The notes below the pieces were generated by a model, which searched no databases, was not told where the DNA came from, and saw nothing but the letters and a program-made list of their open reading frames with translations. The translations under genes were made by a program, and so were the position numbers. From JBAZJI01 sp964596325 (lineage in GTDB: Bacteria; Patescibacteriota; Minisyncoccia; Minisyncoccales; JAGOPM01): a stretch of 29,489 bases of DNA. Of this stretch, positions 24,701 to 29,489 are shown one piece after another (the first letter of the stretch is position 1; each line of letters starts with the position of its first letter). The DNA lies in the NCBI GenBank assembly GCA_964596325.1, contig CAZQSQ010000010.1, forward strand, positions 1 to 29,489, read 5' to 3'.

Positions 24701-25363
24701 AAGGGTAAAGCCGTGGTTTCTTATGTGGATGGCAAAGTTAAAGAAATTGTAACTTCTCCTCTGAATAAGATAATCAAGATAGAAAATATCAAAGGTGATT
24801 TTGTGGAATATGAAATTCCGCCGCAAAGAGTGATTTTTGTCGAGAAGGGCGGGGAAGTGAAAAAAGGTATGCAGCTTTGTGAAGGTTCCTTAGATTTCAA
24901 AGAGCTTTTTAAGCTTTTGGGCAAGGACGAAACCGCCAGAGCCATTATTCGCGATATTCAATACATTTATGCTTCTCAAGGTGTAAACATCCATGATAAG
25001 CATGTTGAATCTATTGTTAAACAGATGTTTAGTCGGGTGCGCGTCAAGGATCCGCAGGACAGCCGCTATATTGCCGGAGAAATCGTAACCATCGAGGAAA
25101 TTTTGGCCGAAAACGCCTTGCGCAAACCGGCGAGGAAGAAAGAAATTACTTTTGATCACGTTTTCTTGGGTATCTCCAATGTTTCGCTGACTTCTGAAAG
25201 TTTCTTGTCTGCCGCCTCTTTTGAGCAGACTTCCAGGGTGCTTATTAAGGCTGCCATTGCCGGCAAAGATGACAAACTCACAGGGTTGAAGGAAAACGTC
25301 ATTATTGGTAAACTAATACCAGCTGGTACTGGGTTTAATCCCCAAGGAAAAGGAGAGGAATAA
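21755..25363 (+). CDS. rpoC: RNA polymerase subunit beta'
   Basis: The 1202-residue protein is complete. The N-terminal zinc ribbon is CACGKYR ... CDRCGVE (about 65-85). The catalytic magnesium loop is N509-A-D511-F-D513-G-D515. The second zinc site ends CAKCYGWGLGN, and the trigger-loop region has GEPGTQLTLKTFHSGG and DITQGLPRVEEILEAR. A charged helical segment (about 147-215) in the clamp region looks like the coiled-coil insert seen in other bacteria. With RpoB it forms the polymerase core. The gap to ftsK is 20 bases. Confidence 0.99.
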   Translation: MFVEDINSFAIKLASPKDIMAWSSGEVKKPETINYRTQRPEKDGLFCEKIFGPVKDYRCACGKYRGIRYKGQVCDRCGVEITSASVRRERMGYISLAAPVSHIWFLRSTPSLIGLTLDISEQQLEKVIYFAGYIITEVHEGERDRILKEIEEEYQAKLKEIKNLKKQSEKEGKDQELADIEYTKITGELKDARDKAKQEVNSIKALRVLSEKEYTLLGMKFGEVFEAGTGAETVRKLFEKIDIKETMHQIEEELADAEGPDKKKLLLRLRLFKGLFANNLRPEWMFMTVLPVLPPNLRPMVQLDGERYASSDLNDLYRRVINRNNRLQYLLEIDAPEVIVRNEKRMLQEAVDALIDNGMRKGQTTTATTGGKRLLKSLSDMLKGKKGRFRQNLLGKRVDYSARSVIAAGPDLNINHCALPKEMALELFKPFVISKLLQQGLAFNIRGATRLIEQQIEEVWAALEEVVKDKVVLLNRAPTLHRLSIQGFYPTLIEDKVIRIHPLVCEAFNADFDGDQMAVHLPLSEQAQKEAHELMLSGNNLLKPATGTPIMTLRLEMVLGCFWLTSIREGAKGEGKVFCSKNEAIMAWDNSYVDIRAKVKVRIANQLIETTVGRILFNNALPEDYPFVNDTMDKDKISKLLGRIINSHENQIAINTIDRVKNLGFEYATLSGTTWGMDDLIIPKEKKEILAEAQKKVDSIVDYYERGFLSSEEKGAQVIEIWQKAKNDLEKLIPASIPSNGHVTNIVKSGSRGSWAQPVQMAGMKGLVINPAGQTMEMPVKSSFKEGLNILEYFISTHGARKGTADTALRTSAAGYLTRRLVDVAHGMIVSEEDCADKEGLIMYRKHADEIGQNFSYKIVGRYTLDNIEDTETKKVLVKKGEIIDWDAARRITDLKIPEVRVRTTMSCQTISGVCAKCYGWGLGNNQPAKLGDAVGVVAAQAIGEPGTQLTLKTFHSGGVAGVSDITQGLPRVEEILEARIPKGKAVVSYVDGKVKEIVTSPLNKIIKIENIKGDFVEYEIPPQRVIFVEKGGEVKKGMQLCEGSLDFKELFKLLGKDETARAIIRDIQYIYASQGVNIHDKHVESIVKQMFSRVRVKDPQDSRYIAGEIVTIEEILAENALRKPARKKEITFDHVFLGISNVSLTSESFLSAASFEQTSRVLIKAAIAGKDDKLTGLKENVIIGKLIPAGTGFNPQGKGEE

Positions 25364-25383
25364 CCTGCCCGGACCGGCCTTGT

Positions 25384-27612
25384 ATGGCCAAAAAGAAGAG
25401 CACTAAACCTTCTAAAAAACAAAAGGAAAATTTCGAACTTCCCGAAGTTAATATCAGCGACGATAATAAAAGAAAAATCGCAGGCACAATTCTCGGTTTC
25501 TTAACGCTTTTTATCCTTATTTCCATATTCGGAAAAGGGGGAACGTTAGGGGCCGGCACTTTGGCGCTCCTGCGGTTTTTTATTGGAGAAACAATTTTTG
25601 TCTTGCCCGTTATTTTTGGGTTTGTCGCCTATACGCTTTTTATCGAAGAATTTGAAAAAAGATGGCAGATTTATTTGTCGTCTTTTTTAATAGTCACTGC
25701 CGTTTCGGGATTTTTAGCTATGGCTAAATCCGCTTTGCCCGCACAGGGCGGTCTGGGCGGTTGGTGGGGCTACATTACTTTCGTATTGGTTTTGCAAAAA
25801 TATGTCGGGGAAATTATCAGCGCGCTTTTTTACGTCACCCTTATTGCCATATCTTTTTGGCTGATGTATCCATATCTGGGCTTGGAAAAACCTAACTTTG
25901 AGGTGAAGAGCGATAGAAAAAAAGACAAAGAAGGCAATGTTTTCACCAAAGTTTTCCAACCGAAATTCAATGTAGAAAAAGTTCCCAATATCAGCCAGCC
26001 TAAAACTAATTTGGCCATGGCTAAAAAAGATGAGGCCAAAAAAGCGGACAAGCCAAAGGAAGAGCCTTTGTTGGAGCTTAAAAAGAACGCCATTATCAAG
26101 GAAAAGGATTACAAGTTTCCGATGCTTGATCTTTTGGAAGAGGAGCGGGGCGGTGCCGATTCTGGGGACATCAAAGCCAATTCGCTTATTATCAAACGCA
26201 CTTTGGAAAATTTTAATATTTCCGTGGAGGTTTCCGAGGTTAATGTTGGCCCGTCCGTGACCCAATATGCCATCAAGCCGGCTGAGGGCGTGGATATCAA
26301 GAAGATCGCCAATATGGCGCCTAATCTTTCTATGGCACTTTCTGCGCACCCATTGCGTATTGAAGCTCCTATTCCGGGCCGCCCCTTGGTGGGTATTGAA
26401 ATGCCCAATAAGGCTAAATCTATCGTGCGCCTGCGCGCCTTGCTTGAAGATCCGCAATTTCAGAACCCTAATTCCAACCTCTTGATGGCCTTGGGCAAAG
26501 ACGTCTCGGGCAATCCTATTTTTGCCGATTTGATGAAGATGCCTCACATGCTTGTGGCCGGCTCGACCAATTCGGGTAAAACCATTTGCATGAACCAAGT
26601 GTTGGTTAGCTTGCTTTATTTGAATAGTCCCAATACTTTGCGTTTGATTTTGGTAGATCCTAAAAGAGTGGAATTCACTAATTATAAGAATTTGCCGCAC
26701 CTTTTAACCAATGTCATTGTGGATGCGCAAAAAACCGTCAATGCTCTGAAATGGCTGACTTCGGAAATGGAACGCCGCTTCGATGTAATCGGCCGGGAGG
26801 GCGCTCGTGATATTCAGGGCTATAACAAGATAATGCGCAAAAAAGGCGAAGAAATCATGCCCTATATAGTTTTTGCGGTTGACGAGCTAGCCGACTTGAT
26901 GCAAACTCGCGGCAAGGAATTAGAGGCTTATATTGTGCGTATTGCCCAGCTGGCACGCGCTTCGGGTATTCATATGGTTTTAGCTACGCAAAGGCCCTCC
27001 GTTGATGTTGTGACCGGTTTAATCAAGGCCAATGTGCCGGCGCGTATTGCTTTCCGAGTCGCCTCGCAAACCGATTCCCGCACTATTATCGACATGGCCG
27101 GAGCCGAGAAACTTTTGGGCTTTGGCGATATGCTTTTCTTAAGTTCCCAATCTCCCAAGCCGAAACGTTTGCAGGGAGCTTTGGTGGATGAAAAGGAAGT
27201 GCGCTCAGTTGTTAATTTTATAAATGAAACGGCGGCTAAAGAGGATTTCCGCCATGATGAAGTTTCGCAAAAGTTCGAGGAAGGCCTTAAGTTGATTGAA
27301 GATCAGGCCAAGGCCAAGGATGGTGGAGATGATTTTGATATGGGCGGAGATGGCGACGACCCGATGTATGAGGAGGCTAAAAGAGTAGTTTTGGAAACCC
27401 GCAAAGCTTCTACGAGCTTTTTACAGCGCCGTCTGCGTTTAGGTTATGCTCGAGCCGCTCGGATGATTGATATTTTGGAGCAAAACGGAGTAATTGGCCC
27501 GGGCGATGGGGCCAAGCCTCGTGAGGTGCTTTTGACTAGTGAAGAAATTGCCCAGGAATCGGCCGTCTCCGGCCCGGAAAAAAAGGAGAAAGATGAAATA
27601 GAAGAAATTTAA
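25384..27612 (+). CDS. ftsK: DNA translocase FtsK/SpoIIIE
   Basis: The 742-residue protein has four N-terminal membrane helices (about 25-45, 55-80, 98-115, 125-160), a charged linker (about 165-245), alpha and beta motor domains, and a C-terminal winged-helix gamma domain (about 665-715, RLRLGYARAARMIDILE). Walker A is G393-S-T-N-S-G-K399-T and Walker B is IVFAVDELADLM. FtsK pumps chromosome DNA at the division septum and the gamma domain reads polarity sequences. Its size is close to SpoIIIE, with no long E. coli-type linker. It sits between rpoC and recA; recA starts four bases after the stop. Confidence 0.96.
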   Translation: MAKKKSTKPSKKQKENFELPEVNISDDNKRKIAGTILGFLTLFILISIFGKGGTLGAGTLALLRFFIGETIFVLPVIFGFVAYTLFIEEFEKRWQIYLSSFLIVTAVSGFLAMAKSALPAQGGLGGWWGYITFVLVLQKYVGEIISALFYVTLIAISFWLMYPYLGLEKPNFEVKSDRKKDKEGNVFTKVFQPKFNVEKVPNISQPKTNLAMAKKDEAKKADKPKEEPLLELKKNAIIKEKDYKFPMLDLLEEERGGADSGDIKANSLIIKRTLENFNISVEVSEVNVGPSVTQYAIKPAEGVDIKKIANMAPNLSMALSAHPLRIEAPIPGRPLVGIEMPNKAKSIVRLRALLEDPQFQNPNSNLLMALGKDVSGNPIFADLMKMPHMLVAGSTNSGKTICMNQVLVSLLYLNSPNTLRLILVDPKRVEFTNYKNLPHLLTNVIVDAQKTVNALKWLTSEMERRFDVIGREGARDIQGYNKIMRKKGEEIMPYIVFAVDELADLMQTRGKELEAYIVRIAQLARASGIHMVLATQRPSVDVVTGLIKANVPARIAFRVASQTDSRTIIDMAGAEKLLGFGDMLFLSSQSPKPKRLQGALVDEKEVRSVVNFINETAAKEDFRHDEVSQKFEEGLKLIEDQAKAKDGGDDFDMGGDGDDPMYEEAKRVVLETRKASTSFLQRRLRLGYARAARMIDILEQNGVIGPGDGAKPREVLLTSEEIAQESAVSGPEKKEKDEIEEI

Positions 27613-27616
27613 TACT

Positions 27617-28657
27617 ATGGCAAAAGAAAAAAAAGCCAAGGCCAGCGACTTAGACAAAGAAAGCAGCGCGCCCAAAATGGATGTGCAGCTGCGTGAAGCA
27701 ATCGAGGAGATAAAAAAGAAATTCGGGGAGGGCTCAATTATGAAACTCCACGAAATGCAGGCCGTGGATGTGGATGTTGTTTCTACGGGTTGTTTTTCTT
27801 TGGATACGATTTTAGGCGTAAAAGGCTTGCCGCGCGGGCGCATGATTGAAATTTATGGCGATGAAAGCTCTGGTAAAACTACTTTGGCTTTGCATTGCGT
27901 GGCGCAAGCCCAGAAAAATGGCGGGGTAGCGGCTTACATTGATGCGGAGCACGCTATGGACCCGGCCTACGCAGGCAAAATCGGTGTTAAAGTGGATGAT
28001 CTTTTGATTTCTCAGCCTGATTCGGGTGAGGAAGCTTTGCAGATTGTAGAAGCTTTAACGCGTTCAGAAAAAGTTGATGTAATTGTCGTTGATTCTGTGG
28101 CAGCCTTGATTCCGAAAAACGAAGTGGCCGGAGAAATCGGGGATACGACAATCGGCTTGCAGGCCAGGCTGATGAGCCAGGCCATGCGCAAATTGGCCAG
28201 TGTGGTGGCTAGAACTAAAACAATTTTGATATTTTTGAACCAAACCCGCATGAAAATCGGCGTGATGTTTGGCAATCCCGAAACTACGCCGGGGGGTATG
28301 GCTCTAAAATTCTATGCTTCGGTGCGCATTAACCTTAAACGTATTGCCCAAATAAAACATGGGGAAGAGATAATCGGCTCGCGTATCAAAATGAAGATTG
28401 TCAAAAACAAAGTAGCCGCGCCTTTCCGCACGGCTGAGGTGGATATTTTCTTTAATGAAGGAATTTCTAAATCCGCGGATTTGCTTAATTTAGGCCTCAA
28501 AAACGAGATAATAAAAAAGGTTGGCAATACCTTCAATTATGAGGATAAAAAGTTGGGCACTGGGGTAGAACAGGCGCGCAAGTTTATCAAAGAAGATGCC
28601 GCCTTAATGGAGGAGCTGGAAAAAAAGTTAAAAGAAATTCCTGAAATGACAGTGTAA
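27617..28657 (+). CDS. recA: Recombinase RecA
   Basis: The 346-residue protein has the canonical core: FGEGSIMKL, Walker A G-D-E-S-S-G-K87-T-T, the DAEHAMDP segment, Walker B VIVVDSVAALIP, loop L1/L2 regions ending GNPETTPGGMALKFYASVR, and the C-terminal domain. It forms ATP-dependent filaments on single-stranded DNA, supports repair, and would be needed to recombine DNA taken up through the pilus. It ends the rpoB operon; no promoter or LexA-like box is seen in the four-base gap to ftsK, so damage control by its own promoter seems unlikely. Confidence 0.99.
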   Translation: MAKEKKAKASDLDKESSAPKMDVQLREAIEEIKKKFGEGSIMKLHEMQAVDVDVVSTGCFSLDTILGVKGLPRGRMIEIYGDESSGKTTLALHCVAQAQKNGGVAAYIDAEHAMDPAYAGKIGVKVDDLLISQPDSGEEALQIVEALTRSEKVDVIVVDSVAALIPKNEVAGEIGDTTIGLQARLMSQAMRKLASVVARTKTILIFLNQTRMKIGVMFGNPETTPGGMALKFYASVRINLKRIAQIKHGEEIIGSRIKMKIVKNKVAAPFRTAEVDIFFNEGISKSADLLNLGLKNEIIKKVGNTFNYEDKKLGTGVEQARKFIKEDAALMEELEKKLKEIPEMTV

Positions 28658-28671
28658 GCAGAATAAAACAG

Positions 28672-28695
28672 CCCGGCTGCCAAGCCGGGTTTTTT
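28672..28695 (+). terminator. Intrinsic terminator of the rpoB-recA operon
   Basis: CCCGGCT (28672-28678), loop GCCA, AGCCGGG (28683-28689), then six Ts (28690-28695). It has a perfect seven-base stem, 14 bases after the recA stop. The last two Ts are also the first bases of the -35 box of the next promoter. Confidence 0.95.
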
Positions 28696-28721
28696 GACAA
28701 AAATAAAAAATGTGATATACT
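28694..28721 (+). promoter_or_regulatory. Promoter of the HAD phosphatase gene
   Basis: TTGACA (28694-28699), a 16-base spacer and TATACT (28716-28721), with an extended -10 TG at 28713-28714. The predicted start is near 28728, giving a leader of about 29 bases that contains the Shine-Dalgarno site. Confidence 0.87.
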
Positions 28722-28742
28722 ATTAATAGTTGAATCGTTTAC

Positions 28743-28750
28743 AAAGGAGG
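28743..28750 (+). promoter_or_regulatory. Strong Shine-Dalgarno site that fixes a TTG start
   Basis: AAAGGAGG lies six bases before TTG 28757. It is the only perfect match to the anti-Shine-Dalgarno sequence in front of any gene in the window. It decides the start, since no ATG lies in the first 80 codons that would leave the catalytic DxD motif intact. Confidence 0.9.
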
Positions 28751-28756
28751 TAAAAT

Positions 28757-29467
28757 TTGCAGATTCTGCCATCCGTAAAGCTTTTGCTTTTTGATTTTGA
28801 CGAGACCTTGGCCCAAAGCGAAGGAGTGCGCCTAAGCATCCGTAACGTTTTTCTCAAAGAAATCGGGGCTCGCGAAATGAGCCATCAGGAGTATCAAGAC
28901 AATTGTGTTGGCCGGAGCTTAAAGCTATCTATTGCGCCTTGGCTCAAAGCCAGCAGGCCAGAGATTTCTCTAAGCATTGATGAGCTAGCCGATGAGCTCA
29001 AAAAGCGGGAGAGGGAAATGTATAAAATCGGCAATATCATACCCAAGCCTTTTGTGGTGGAATTCTTGGATATTATCACTAAGAAACATCCAAGCTTGAA
29101 GAAAGCCGTTTGCACCGGCGCCGATCGAGAAGATATAAAAGCCAAGCTGCGCTCGGCCGGTTTGCTGGATTATTTCTCCGAGAAAGAAATGTTTTCTAGG
29201 GGGGAGGCTGGCGGCTTCTTCAAACCGCATCCGGCAATGTATTTAGCGGCCTTCGCTCCTTACCGTAAGAAGATTGCGGCAAAAGAGGTAAGGGTTTTCG
29301 AGGACAATCAAGAAGGAGTCCTGGCGGGAATTAGTGGGGGGTTTCCAACGATTGCCATGCCTTCGGAGTGGTCAAAAAACCACGACTTCGGCGGAGCGAT
29401 ATTGGCACCCAATGGTTTCATGGATATCTTGGAATTTGACCAATATTACCTTGGTTTGAAATTATAA
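28757..29467 (+). CDS. HAD-superfamily phosphatase (phosphoglycolate phosphatase / beta-phosphoglucomutase-like)
   Basis: The 236-residue protein starts at TTG. HAD motifs are in order: motif I D13-F-D15-E-T (nucleophile D13, acid/base D15), motif II with CTGADRED (about 119-126), motif III Lys in FKPHPAMYLAAF (about 155-166), and motif IV VFEDNQEGV (about 183-191). The residues between motifs I and II (about 25-95) form a helical cap, as in subfamily I enzymes. Such enzymes act on small phosphorylated metabolites in the cytosol; the substrate cannot be read from sequence. It is a one-gene unit with its own promoter, ribosome site and terminator, unlike the operons before it. Confidence 0.87.
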   Translation: MQILPSVKLLLFDFDETLAQSEGVRLSIRNVFLKEIGAREMSHQEYQDNCVGRSLKLSIAPWLKASRPEISLSIDELADELKKREREMYKIGNIIPKPFVVEFLDIITKKHPSLKKAVCTGADREDIKAKLRSAGLLDYFSEKEMFSRGEAGGFFKPHPAMYLAAFAPYRKKIAAKEVRVFEDNQEGVLAGISGGFPTIAMPSEWSKNHDFGGAILAPNGFMDILEFDQYYLGLKL

Positions 29468-29488
29468 GGCCTTATCAAAGGCCTTTTT
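29466..29488 (+). terminator. Intrinsic terminator of the HAD gene
   Basis: AAGGCCTT (29466-29473), loop ATCA, AAGGCCTT (29478-29485), then TTT. The eight-base stem begins inside the TAA stop codon (29465-29467). The T-run may continue past the window edge. Confidence 0.82.
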
Positions 29489-29489
29489 A

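Noticed and set aside
25714..26700. Long open frame on the minus strand within ftsK (328 codons)
   Set aside because: It has a His/Arg/Gln-rich composition typical of an antisense shadow, no domain and no signals, and lies opposite conserved ftsK.
1..29489. TGA read as an amino acid (code 25)
   Set aside because: TGA ends several genes at the expected family length and forms ATGA overlaps, and no conserved gene has an internal TGA.
1..29489. CRISPR arrays, transposons, tRNA or rRNA genes
   Set aside because: No regular repeats, transposase domains, tRNA cloverleaf or rRNA segments were found by reading; gaps between genes are too short for most of them.

Overview
The window reads as one compact stretch of a bacterial chromosome, most likely from the Candidate Phyla Radiation (Patescibacteria, Parcubacteria-like). 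That placement is inference. It rests on short versions of core proteins (RpoB of 1113 residues, RpoC of 1202, a SpoIIIE-sized FtsK), a type IV pilus set with no secretin gene, a DUF2779-type nuclease, almost no Shine-Dalgarno sites, and very tight gene packing. TGA is used as a stop (PilT, PilC, LigA, the small membrane protein), so the code is standard and not the TGA=Gly code of Gracilibacteria/Absconditabacteria. No rRNA, tRNA, CRISPR array or insertion sequence was seen, and no gene-free stretch exceeds 300 bases.

Layout. Positions 1-56 hold the tail and terminator of an upstream gene. 109-1650 encodes a two-domain nuclease (PD-(D/E)XK plus a DEDD exonuclease-like fold). 1693-3479 is a coupled pair: a small membrane protein and an unusual fusion of an L,D-transpeptidase with a D,D-carboxypeptidase. 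comF (3480-4193, minus strand) converges on that pair with no gap and diverges from the pilus operon. 4253-10901 is pilM-pilN-pilO-(small membrane protein)-pilB-pilT-pilC. A separate promoter and terminator bracket the major pilin gene (11012-11455). 11504-15088 holds the prepilin peptidase and four pseudopilins in the order GspH-, GspI-, GspJ-, GspK-like, and ligA (15090-17120) and rodA (17117-18223) follow without a break.

A clean promoter at 18228-18256 and a leader of about 138 bases begin a second operon, rpoB-rpoC-ftsK-recA (18402-28657), closed by a strong terminator. The -35 box of the last gene, a HAD phosphatase with the only perfect Shine-Dalgarno site in the window, abuts that terminator's T-run. 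The window ends in the HAD gene's own terminator.

Functionally there are three themes: an envelope and peptidoglycan module (LDT-carboxypeptidase fusion, RodA), a monoderm-style type IV pilus that with ComF and RecA could support DNA uptake and recombination, and an information-processing operon. The most unusual items are the LDT-carboxypeptidase fusion with an altered KTG box, the structured rpoB leader, the substituted rifampicin pocket of RpoB, and the regulatory structures around the pilin and prepilin peptidase genes.
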